From assembly GCA_047967505.1 (NCBI GenBank), contig CM106539.1: a stretch of DNA of 64,000 bases, one strand, 5' to 3'. Under the pieces are notes generated by a model. It saw only the letters and a program-made list of their open reading frames with translations, had not been told where the DNA came from and ran no database searches. The number at the start of each line of letters is the position of its first letter. The stretch's first letter is position 1. The translations under genes and the position numbers were made by a program. The DNA is from Dipteris shenzhenensis (taxonomy: Eukaryota; Polypodiophyta; Polypodiopsida; Gleicheniales). Below are positions 21,755 to 31,589 of the stretch, in pieces.

Positions 21755-22440
21755 TGACGCTTCCGACATAGCTACAAGAGCAGTCTTGATGCAAGAAGAC
21801 AGAGATATTACTTTGACATCCATAAGCATTCCGATATCCAAAGAAGATACCCGGTTTATGGTAAGGAGTTTCTTGCTATTGTTCATGCCTATCACTCGTG
21901 GAAACATTATCTCATAGGAGCGAATTCCGTTGTAAAGACAGCTCATCACTCTCTGAAGTATATATTCACTCAGCTAGTAATGAATCTCATCAAGCACACT
22001 GGGTTGAGTTTCTGGCCAAGTTCTATATGATCATTGAGTACATTCCAAGACTATGCAATGTAGTTGCAGATGCTCTTAGCAAGTTACCTTTAGCTTCTGC
22101 TATGGTGATCTCTACTCTCTCTGTGGATAGTCCAAATTCTTTCAAATGGAAGTATCTCCAACATAAAGACTTCGGCACAGTAGTACAAGTTTTTTCCAAA
22201 GATCAACCTTCTACTTCAGAACACAAGATTTTCTCATCGTGTTCTTATGATGACGACCTTTTGTATTATCAAGATCGCATATGTGTACCACACGACAAGG
22301 GTGTTCGACGTCTTTTGTTAAAAGAGCATCATGTAGTTTCTTATGCTGCACATCCCGACATCAACAAGACTTACAAGTTACTCAGCGCAACATACTATTT
22401 GCCTCACATAAAACAACGTCATCAAGATGGTTACTTCTTG
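21755..22440 (+). pseudogene. Gypsy RNase H to integrase finger, right half (interrupted)
   Basis: It continues the fragment that ends at 14758: TDASDIATRAVLMQED, then (after a frame change) HWVEFLAKFYMIIEYIP and NVVADALSKLP of RNase H. After a spacer comes the start of the integrase zinc finger (LLLKEHHVVSYAAHPDINKTY). It stops matching near 22430 and joins copia sequence. Confidence 0.85.
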
Positions 22441-22499
22441 CTTATCTTGTCAACCAATGAAAGCAAGCATACCTCATCATTACATGGTATCATATGAAG

Positions 22500-23384
22500 A
22501 AGATTGCTCAGGTCAAGCGACTTCTCATGAAGGAGTTCGAGATGACTGACTTGAGCATATTTCACGACTTTCTTGGGACTGAGGTGAAGCAGGGAAAGAG
22601 TTGTGTCTTTATTTCACAGGAGAAATATTGCAGATAGCTGCTCAAACACTTTCACATGGAAAATTGCAAAGCAGCACTGACTCCCATGGAAACTGGTCTG
22701 AAGCTGAGTGTGCGTGATCCATCTCAGCCGGTTGATTCATCAATGGATCGACGCATGGTGGGGAGTTTGCTTTACCTCACCAATACCCGACCAGATATTT
22801 CCTACGAAGTTAGATTGCTCTATCAGTTCTCCCCCACACCCAAGAAGGCCCATTGGGACACAGGTATGAGGGTGCTAAGATACTCAAAAGGTACCTGCAC
22901 CTACGGCATCACTTACACGAGGGGCATTCAGTTGGGAGGGTTTCTGCAATAGTGATTGGGCAGGTAATATTGATACCCTGGATATTGTTTCTTACTCTCA
23001 TCAAGAGTTGTGTCATGGCTGAGTACTATCGCCCTTTCATCTATAGATACAGAGTACAAGGCTGCTTGTACAGTGGCATTCGAAGCATTGTGGCTCAGGT
23101 GGATCTTGGAGGACATGAATGTGGCCCAAGAAAATGCGACGGTGGTTATGTGCGACAACCAGAGTTGCATAGCGATCGCCAGCAACCCCGTGTTTCGCGC
23201 ACGGATGAAGCACATCGAGGTCCATTACCACTTTGTTCGTGAACTCATCGACGAAGAAGTCATAGAGTTGATGTACTGCCCGACCGACGACGACATCTCG
23301 CATGTCTTTACGAAGGCACTTCCCAGAGAGCAGATGGAATACCTCATTCGACGCATGGGGATCGGCCCACAGTTGTGTCATTGA
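22500..23384 (+). pseudogene. Ty1/copia RT C-terminus and RNase H
   Basis: It encodes RLLMKEFEMTDLSIFHDFLG, then RMVGSLLYLTNTRPDISYEV, then a degraded stretch with frame changes at 22900-23010, then RNase H: SSIDTEYKAACTVAFEALWL, CDNQSCIAIASNPVF, RMKHIEVHYHFVREL and DDISHVFTKAL. The frame ends at 23384, eight bases before the LTR. It lacks gag, protease, integrase and the RT catalytic box. Confidence 0.88.
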
Positions 23385-23391
23385 GAAGGGG

Positions 23392-23753
23392 TGTTAGAAA
23401 TGTCACTGCCCCACTTGTGAGCCCCTGATTTGAGGGGACAAGGGGGCAGGAGGCTATAGGGGGATGGCAGGGCTAAGAGTACCTTGCTGTAAGAGGGCAG
23501 CACCCTGCGTGGAACAATGCCCCAACATCACGGGCCCATGCGGGGGCATCTACAGCACATAAGCATCAACCAGCAGCAGCAATCCAAAAGGCCTTGCATA
23601 TGGGGCCTTATATAGGCCAAAGGGTTGGCCCAGAAACTAACCATAATGCAGCCATCTTGGCCCTTATGGGGGTCGGTTCTTACAGGCTGGAACCGACTGA
23701 AAAGTCGGCCAGTTCTAGGGATTGGCTGCCCACCTATATAAACCCCCTCCCCC
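23392..23753 (+). repeat. Copia 3' LTR, left part
   Basis: It begins TGTTAGAAATGTCACTGCCC immediately after the polypurine tract GAGAAGGGG. It contains a TATA box (CCTATATAAACC, ~23734). At 23753 it is interrupted by a solo LTR, and sequence from 24741 presumably continues it. Confidence 0.8.
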
Positions 23754-24735
23754 TGAAACCTTCTACTTGTATCTCGTAAGCAAAATTTCTGCAAACACTA
23801 TTTCTCTCCCTCTCTCTCTCTCCCTTTCTCTCTCTCTCTCTCTCCCTCTCTCTACAAATACACTAGGGCCCAGGACAACAGTCAGGCTGGACCCCCCCCT
23901 AAGGATTTTATTACTTGAGAGAAGAAGGAATACATAGTTCAGCGTGGAAGCTGGTCATACATATCCAAAAACGTGAATGAAAATCATTACATGAGCTCTA
24001 GGCTCTCTTTCTTGGCAACAAGCCACTTGTCAATTTCTACTTTACTTTCCTAATTACATGCCACTAAGGGCAACTCTGGAGTCTTCGAAGAACTTGGTCA
24101 CACGAACCGCCTCCTAGACTCTTGTTAGGCTCCCGTAGTGCTTAGGAAAATAACTCTTCCTAGTACCTGCAACAATTAATTAAAGCGTACCACCATGGCA
24201 CCCATTAATTGTTAGCGCTTTGCATGCAAATAACACACTGTGGACTAATTCTAGTCACGGTGGCCCGTGGGCGTCCCCACTGAACACATGTGCACACATA
24301 ACAAATATAATAAATATATTTATTATCTGGTTGACCGGAGTCAACACTCTTGATTATAATTAAGAGGCTTTGACCAAGGGTCGAGGCGCCTTAATTATAG
24401 TCAAGTCTCTCCAACCGAAGTTGGCACATCTTGGTTAACCGTAGTTAACCCTCTTGGCGCATGCCAAGTCTCGTCGACCGAAGTCAACACTCTCTGACCG
24501 TAGTCAGCTCTGTGGTTCTCTGGTTAACCGTAGTTAACCCTCTTGGTAATATACCAAGTCTCCCTGACCGAAGTCAGGCTTACTTGACCAGAGTCAAGTA
24601 TCTTTGACCGTAGTCAATTCTTTGACCATTAAAAGAACTCTTTGACCATAATTAACCCAGATGGAAAACTCTTTAATTATGATCAAATAAATGGTCAACT
24701 GTACTTTGACTTAGGATATTTACATTGTGGTGACA
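23754..24735 (-). repeat. Solo LTR (copy B), same family as the split LTR at 10.3-14.5 kb
   Basis: 982 bp, plus strand TGAAACCTTC...GTGGTGACA (minus TGTCACCAC..TTCA). It is flanked by CCCCC at 23749-23753 and 24736-24740, which fits a 5-bp target duplication but is low complexity. There is no primer site or polypurine tract beside it, so the interior was probably lost by LTR-LTR recombination. It has a (CT)n run at 23804-23853 and the TTGAC palindrome array at 24335-24690. Confidence 0.85.
24335..24690. promoter_or_regulatory. Array of short TTGAC-type palindromes in LTR copy B
   Basis: It has the same order as in copy A: GTTGACCGGAGTCAAC, CCAACCGAAGTTGG, GGTTAACCGTAGTTAACC, CTTGGCGCATGCCAAG, TCGACCGAAGTCAA, CTGACCGTAGTCAG, CCTGACCGAAGTCAGG, ACTTGACCAGAGTCAAGT, TTTGACCGTAGTCAA and others. 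In this copy more palindromes are perfect than in copy A. Confidence 0.6.
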
Positions 24736-25174
24736 CCCCCCCACACTTCTCCTCATCACTTGCACAGACTAGCTTTGCACAGGCAAGCGCGCACGAAGAG
24801 GAGTAGACTCAGGATTTGGCTGAGCATCTCTTGGCTGGTTATATGCTCACCTTTGAGCTTTTGTCTGCCCACATCTGTGGATGAATATATATCTGAGTTT
24901 TGCTATCTTTCTCTCCCCTTCTCTTTGAGTGTTGTTTGAGCTGACATCGGGAGTGTGAGAAGTGAGTGATTCTATCCTCTACTTTACAACAACACGTGGC
25001 ACTTAGGAGGTAGCCATTTGGCAGGTGTTGGGCTTGGGGGAGACTTCTAGAGAGAGGCTCCACAAAGGAAAGAGAGGGAACTCAAGGGGAGTTCCGACGA
25101 AGACACAGAGGAGCACTCTAGGAAGTCATGGCTGGGTGGCAATGGAAGAAGAGCCCTCTTGAGTAGTTTTCACA

Positions 25175-25189
25175 TTTGGTATCAGAGCC
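25175..25189 (+). other. Primer-binding site (initiator Met tRNA)
   Basis: TTTGGTATCAGAGCC directly follows the LTR end CACA at 25174. Confidence 0.85.
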
Positions 25190-26047
25190 GAGTCGACCTG
25201 CAGTTGCGTGAAGAATTACAAGCTGAGTTTGCATAGCATTTGATGAAGGCCATGACACGAATAGAGTGATCGATGCGTTTCTACTAGTTTCCCAAACATT
25301 TGTAGACTTTTCAAGGATTTAGAGACATATGACGAGCCGCTTATCACAAAGCCATGACTTGAGGATATTCCTAAGTTCTATAGCGAGGTTTTAAGGGAGG
25401 CAAAGACAGCAAGAGCTAAGGGACGGAAATTTGAGCATCTGCTGTGAGACAGCATGATTACCCATGGAAAGCTTGTGACTTGACGTGAGGCAGCCTGAAG
25501 GCAACGTGGGTAGGGTCGTTTGTCGACGCCTATCAACCTGTGCAGCATGATCTAAATTTAGAGCGGACCAGCAACGCAGCCAAAGCGTGGATGGATAGAG
25601 CCAAATCCCGTTCTTTGCAGCCGGGAAGAAAAGTTCGATGCTCAGCTCACGGAGAGAGCTTGAGGGCTAGTGACTTGCCTTTGGCAACAAGGGAACACAA
25701 GAATAGTCATTTTGTTGTAAGCTGCAACAGCCATCTTTGCTGTGTGGGAGCAAAAGCGCATGACAATCGATTGAAGGAGAGCATGCAACGCTAATTTTCC
25801 AGTCACCATTTCACCTTGTCTCCAAAGCTTTCAAAACCTTTATTTTTAAAAAAAGCCACTTCATTTTTCTTAAGGCCCCCCTTTTTCCAAGGTCCTAAGA
25901 TCCTTTTTCACCCCCTCTAAGAATCTATATCTCCAAAATCCCAAGGCCCCTCTAAAGCTTTTGCTTCTTTCTAAAAGTCCTAAAGCATATCATCCTCTTT
26001 TTCTTTGAACCTCGCCAAAATCAAAGAAGAAGATCGAAGCGAGGAGT
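25190..26047 (+). other. Leader region of deleted gypsy element
   Basis: I recognise no protein. The last 250 bp is rich in short T/C and A tracts. Confidence 0.5.
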
Positions 26048-27598
26048 TTGAGATTTCGAAGCGAGGAGATCAAGCTGGAAGAAAGCAAAAAGAGCGGGGT
26101 CGAAAGTGAACATCGGGAATCAAAGAAAGCAAAAAAACGAATCCAACGCCTCGAACAAGTACCAAGGACATGGGCATTGCATGTTTCTCTCTGTTATAAA
26201 GCTTTTTGCTTTATATCTTCAGGGAAAAAATTTGCATTCGAAATGGCAACTCTAGAAAGAGACAAAATGATTAGGGAGAGTAAAGAAAGGGCTAGAAAAG
26301 AAAAAGCAATAGTTGAGAGGAAATACATGAGGAATACAGTTATATGGTTCACGCTTCAACTTCAACCGGTACGGTCTTGGATCCTAAAAAGGTAAGGGCC
26401 ATATTGGAATAGTCACATCCTACAAATCTAGAAGAATTATAGATATTCTTGGGTTTGTCTGCATTCTATAGGAGATTCATCCAAGATTATGCTAAGATTA
26501 ATGTTCCGATGATGGACCAGCTAAAGGGGAAGGGATGCACCTTCATTTGGGATGAACCTCAAAAAAGGAATTTCAAAAAATGAAAAGTAGCTATAGCAAC
26601 AGCTCCTGTCTTAAAGGTAGTGGATCCCAATGAACCATTCGTAGTTGAGACAGATGCCAATGATTTTGTTGTTGGCGCGGTACTTTTACAGAAGGGTCGA
26701 CCAACGGCTTTTAAAAGCAAAATATTAGATCATGCCCAACGAAATTACTCGGCATATGAGAAGGAACTGTGTGCTAAGAAAGCATTAAGTGGATTTATAA
26801 TCAACCAGAGCTTAAAGCTAGAAAAGCTAGATGGGCTGAATACAATTGACATATCGGAAGAGGAAGTTCAATGTGGTAGCAGACTCCCTTAGCCGAATGC
26901 CAATTGTTTATGAATTGAGTTTTACTCAATTTCAGAATGATAGAGTCCTTAAAAGGGAAATGTGTGTTTGATCCTCACTTCTCAGAAATATTGAAAGCAA
27001 TTAGAAATAGGGATCCAACTAATCGAGAGGCTTTCACTCATCACAAGTTGTTGATAAAGGACTCGACTGGAAAAAATATACTATTGAGGATGGCTACCTG
27101 CTCTACAAGGGTAAAGTATGTGTCCCAGATAATAATGACATTAGGCACCAAATCCTTTTTAAGAGTCATGATAGTTCAAGTACTGGACACCCGGGAATTC
27201 AGAAGACATGCGCTTCTAAAAAGGCAATTCTTTGGCATGGAATAGGTAAGGACGTCCAAGACTATGTATTGAAGTGCCAAAAATGCCAGTTCAATAAGGC
27301 TGAACGCCTTAAGGTAGGAGGTCTTCTACACCCATTGGAGATTCCATCTGGCAAATGGGAAAGCATCTCCATGGATTTTATTATGGGATTACCTAGGACA
27401 CAAAAGGGGCAAAACTCTGTGTGGGTAATTATTGATCGCTTGACCAAGATGGCTCATTTTATTCCTGTCAGTGAAGACGTTAAAACTCCAAAATTAGCTA
27501 AGCTATTTTGTGGAGCATATTATAAATTGTATGGGCTACCAGCCGGTATCATTAGTGATCGGGATAGCAAATTTAACAACCATTTTTACCATTTTTAG
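26048..27598 (+). pseudogene. Gypsy gag start fused to late RT, RNase H and integrase
   Basis: 26048-26395 encodes a highly charged Lys/Glu-rich sequence, probably gag N-terminus, ending at the deletion junction near VLDPKKVRAILE of RT. Then come FLGLSAFYRRFIQDYAKINV, FVVETDANDFVVGAVLLQKG and YSAYEKELC of RNase H, with stops between. Integrase at 27269-27598 has the finger CQKCQFNKAERLKVGGLL, SMDFIMGLP, VIIDRLTKMAHFIPV and SDRDSKFNNHF, then a stop. The third catalytic residue (Glu) is absent. Confidence 0.8.
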
Positions 27599-28378
27599 AG
27601 GGCTGTGTTTCTGAAGAGAGTTCAACATGGGAAAGGGTAAGCAATCTCCAGATGAGGTTTCCCAATTTTGTTTTCGAGGACGTAAACCATTCTTAAGGGG
27701 AAGGGAATCTTACATCAGCCATAATCACAGAAGCATAAGGCTGGTTTATGGTGAGGCGGGAGACCAAGAGGGCTTGACAGCACTTGCACTTAATGGGACT
27801 TCGAGGGTTTGGGTCTAGGTTTATGCCTAGGCCTAGGCAGTAATCAAAAGAAGTAAAAGGGAGCCCATGAGAGGTAAGGTCACTTGTGGAACACGTGGCA
27901 CTTAGGAGATAGCCATTTGGCAAGTGTTGGGCTTTGGGGGAGACTTCTAGAGAGAGGCTCCACAAAGGAAAGAGAGGGAACTCAAGGTGAGTTCAGACGA
28001 GGACAGAGAGGAGCACTCCAGGAAGTCGTGGCTGGGTGGAAATAGAAGAAGAGCCCTCTTGAGTAGTTTTCACAATAAGCATACATTTAGACCATACAGA
28101 GATCCTATCAGAGCTCTAAGTGTGGAGCTCTAGGTGTGATAACTCAATTATTCATAATAAAGCTAGCTCTTAGGAAATGAATTGCCACATCATCCAAGCT
28201 AAATTGCTTGTCAAGGCAAGGTTATTTCCATTGGTAGAGTACCTGAATTGTAAAATTTGGGTGGTGAACTACAATTGTTATGTATTTTACGATTAAAGAT
28301 TAGCTAAAAGCCAATAAGATCAAGATTTATCTGATGGTCCTCTTCAAAATATAGATAATCTCAGACAATGATGCATAC

Positions 28379-30387
28379 CCTTCAGAAATGGCAGTTTTGC
28401 CCACTCCAGGCTCCCCTATCAATACTGGATTGTTCTTGGTCCTTCTGGAAAGGATCTGAATGCAACGTCTAATCTCATCGTCTCTGCCAATCACTGGATC
28501 CAACTTGCCTTGCCTAGCCATCTCTGTCAAATCTTTCCCATATTTGGCCAAAGCTTCATATTTGCCTTCAGGATCTGCAGCAGAGTGAAATAGTTAAATA
28601 AAGGCTGCTTCTGAAATATAAGGAAATCTCGTAATATGTACACCATGTCTCTCAATTTCCTTAACAAAGTGATCAATACCTGTCAAAGGATCTTGATAAA
28701 ATTAAGGCCCAGGTACAGATATGCAAGTATAAGTACAATAAATACGGCTCTTTCTGAATCTAAAACCTCCTCTTAACATATACAGCCAAAACACGACTAG
28801 CGCGTCATTTATGAATACAAATGACTTTGAAAGGCTGGGAAAGCATCTTCAATGCAAATAAATGCAGTTGCAGCATAGCTTTGCTATGGGATGATTCCAC
28901 GTACCAGTAGTATTGTCATGTGTTAAATCTGTACACAAATTGGATTGAATTCCGAACTTACAGCTTTTTGCCAAGAACTCCTTACCAAGGAAAAGCTAAT
29001 CCGCTCTAAATTCCATGTGCATACATTTTGTATCTCAATTTGAGTACATTCTTCACTCAGATGAGAATTCTTCACAATTGGTAAATGGATTCTAACCCAC
29101 CCTGGTCTATGACCTTTTGTGTTCCACGAACCGCCTGTACAGCTGCAGCAAGGACCTTCTGGCTGAGTTGGAAATCCTTGAATAATTGCTGACCAAAACG
29201 CTTGTCTTGAGGAAAGGCAAGCACTAAATGCTCTACTGATATAAAGGTATCTCCATACTCTTTCTTAAACCCTCTTGCTCGATCTATTAATGACTCCAGA
29301 TCTCGGCCCAGCATGGATCCACTGGAATCACCCAAGACCTGCCACGCAAAGGCAGCATTCCTTGTTCTGACATGGTTTTGGGACATTTTTGAAATTAGGG
29401 GACCCTTAAGCTAAAAGCATTTGTTTCGCACGGATAATAAAGAATAAAAACCAATTGGACGTCATGGAAACACATGGCACAGACACATATTCTACATAAA
29501 GAGAATTGAGAGATGATGCGGAATGAAGAATAGAGGAATGAGGAATCGAGGAAGAGAAAGAACGGAAACGCACTAGCTTTGTGAAAGAGGGAATAAAAGG
29601 AACCAGTGGAGAAGAAATTCTGCAGTTAATTCATATAGCACTCAAGGCCATTGTGTCGTCTTGAATTACTCAAAATACGAATCCTCGAGTGGCGAATGTA
29701 GATTTCTGACACGAGCAAAGGCAATTGCTGACCTTTGGCTGGCGCTGTATAAACCTCTCAGTAGATTGGAGGAGTGATGTGTTATCAACGCCGGCCTTAG
29801 CAAAAATGCGTCGAGCTAACCCATTTCTTTGTTCAAGTAACGCTTTCATCAAGTGTTCCGTCTCCACAATTTGCTGCTTGCTTTCTTTTGCAACGTCAGG
29901 TGACGCGACAATTGCTTGCCAAGCCATTTCCGTGAATTCTGTTTGAGTAATCTGCAGGCACCATATGAGCGCTTGAGAATTGGAATGAATTTGCTCGGAC
30001 ATATCCAACCGCGATAATCATGACGACTGGAATGAGTTCGAATGTTTAGTTTGCATCGACGAAATATCCTTCGATAAATATAATTACCTTCCCCATAAAG
30101 TTACTTACCTTCCCCGCCTCGCACCGAATCAATCCTCGCAAACTCTTTTTATCTCGTCGGATAGACCTCAAATTCCTGCCTCCCCCAAGATTCCCGTGCC
30201 TGAGGCCGACGAAAGCCTGGAAAAAAGCGGCCTTCTGTTGGAGAGGCAGGGCTCTGCCGCGCGGGAATCGGGTGGGGGCAACGGAGGAGACGCGGGGAGG
30301 GAAAGCTGAGGTACGAGAGGGGAAGGAAATGGAGGGGGATTGGAAATCGGAAGACATGTGAGGAGAGAGGGAAATGGGAGAGGCCAT
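28379..30387 (-). CDS. CLPB3: Chloroplast ClpB chaperone (ClpB3-type), exons 1-4 only
   Basis: ClpB is a hexameric AAA+ disaggregase that rescues heat-aggregated proteins in the plastid stroma. Exons (minus): 30387-30109, 29951-29733, 29338-29101, 28574-28379, with GT..AG introns of 157, 394 and 526 bp and matching phases. Exon 1 (93 codons) starts [15 protein letters not shown] and is a Ser/Arg-rich transit peptide ending LIRCEAGK, the usual cleavage context. Exons 2-3 encode the Clp N-domain ([42 protein letters not shown]). Exon 4 ([20 protein letters not shown]) carries the first Walker A, GEPGVGKT, at about residues 299-306. The family is ~970 residues long, so only the first ~311 are here. 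No later exon is seen to position 1. Either the gene is cut or intron 4 exceeds 28 kb. The visible exons have no broken codons. Confidence 0.92.
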
Positions 30388-30483
30388 GGCAGGGAAGGAG
30401 GAGAGAAGGTTGGATGGCGGAAGAAGTAGAGTAGTAGTACAAGGGACTTTGTTATTGCCACGTTGTGTGATTCGTATTTGCCC

Positions 30484-30511
30484 TGGAACGCTTGAATCAT
30501 CCGGAACCTTC
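30484..30511. promoter_or_regulatory. Candidate heat-shock element upstream of ClpB
   Basis: GAAnnTTC-type units cluster here: GGAACGCTTGAATCATCC followed by GGAACCTTC (perfect GAANNTTC at 30504-30511), about 115-125 bp upstream of the ClpB start codon. Plant ClpB genes are known to be heat induced through HSF sites. Spacing of a third unit is imperfect, so this is suggestive only. Confidence 0.4.
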
Positions 30512-30607
30512 AACGAGTTTTCCACACACTTCCACTACTACTCTTTGCTCAACGTAAAGGGCTGCGTTGGGTCGGCACATCAAGCCACATTCAGAAAGGG
30601 AATGTGA

Positions 30608-31585
30608 CCGCCCCATTTGCTCCTTCCCCGGGGCACTTTTCTTTTATGAAAGGCCTCCCTCGGTCCATTGCTTTGCCTCTTCTCGCTTAGTCCCATCACG
30701 AACATCTACTCTAGCTGCCATAAATTTGTTAGCACTGGCTCTCCTAAAGACAGTGCTTAAGGATCTAGTTGGGGAGAAGTTTTGTGATTATTGGTAGCTA
30801 CTTTGGAATTTTTGAAATTCAAAAGCTCTATTTTTGGGTAAGTGAACTCCCCTTTTAGTTGGGAGGGGTATTATTGAATTCTCATGCACATACGACATAG
30901 TCTTCACATTGGCTCCACGCACAGATTACATAGTGAATTGGTCTTCACGAGGTTTTATCATGTAGAGTGCATGGAAGGATTTCTTGTTATAGTGCTTGTA
31001 TCTTCGTTTGCTCGTAGAAACTAGTGATCCAATTCGCCAATTTGGCACCTATACAAAGCTCTTTAAGGAGCTTCCTAAAAGTTGTGCCTCAAGGCATAAA
31101 CCTTACAAACTAAGAGCACACCTTTTTATCATCTTAGTTTAGATTGCATCAAGAATCATTCCACCATTAGAATAAGAACTACAACTCAAATAGCTAAATA
31201 AGCCACTAAAAATGTAGTCATGCCATTCTCATCTAGCAGTAATTGCCAACACTAAAGGCAAATGCAAATCGAAAATGACCATGGCCTTGAGTATGCATTA
31301 CCATGGCATATAAGAACAAGAGAATGATTTGGAAGCTTGATTCACAATAAATAATCAAGATGAGCAACTAGCGGCACCTGGATAGTAACCGATGTTAATA
31401 CTTCTCTCTATCTACCCTCAAGGATGGACTCACCACCTCGGTAATCCGTAGGAGAAGAGGCGGAAGCACACGTCCCTCTTATGCGATGGCTGCACAAAAG
31501 GCTCGAGGCAAGTTTTTATCCCTTCCCACGCAATCGTATACTCCTACTCACTTTGCTTGTTCACATGAGTGCGGAGGTCCCTACT
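30608..31585. other. No gene seen
   Basis: Upstream of ClpB I find no coding sequence, RNA gene or repeat I can name in about 1 kb. Confidence 0.5.
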
Positions 31586-31589
31586 CAAT

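Larger units (their letters stand above)
24991..28074 (+). mobile_element. Gypsy element with large internal deletion
   Basis: A repeated terminal sequence of ~184 bp (24991-25174 and 27890-28074, starting AACACGTGGCACTTAGGAG and ending GAGTAGTTTTCACA) marks the LTRs. The first copy is followed directly by a Met-tRNA primer site. The interior has an untranslated leader, the start of a gag-like frame, then jumps into the RT C-terminus, RNase H and part of integrase. Everything between gag and late RT, and after mid-integrase, is missing. The outer LTR starts are unclear because similarity simply fades, and I found no target duplication. The right end lies inside the intron after ClpB exon 4, or in what used to be that gene. 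Confidence 0.75.

Noticed and set aside
30149-30607. Several open frames overlapping ClpB exon 1 on both strands
   Set aside because: Only the frame beginning MASPISL continues through the splice sites into ClpB. The others are shadows of GC-rich transit-peptide DNA.
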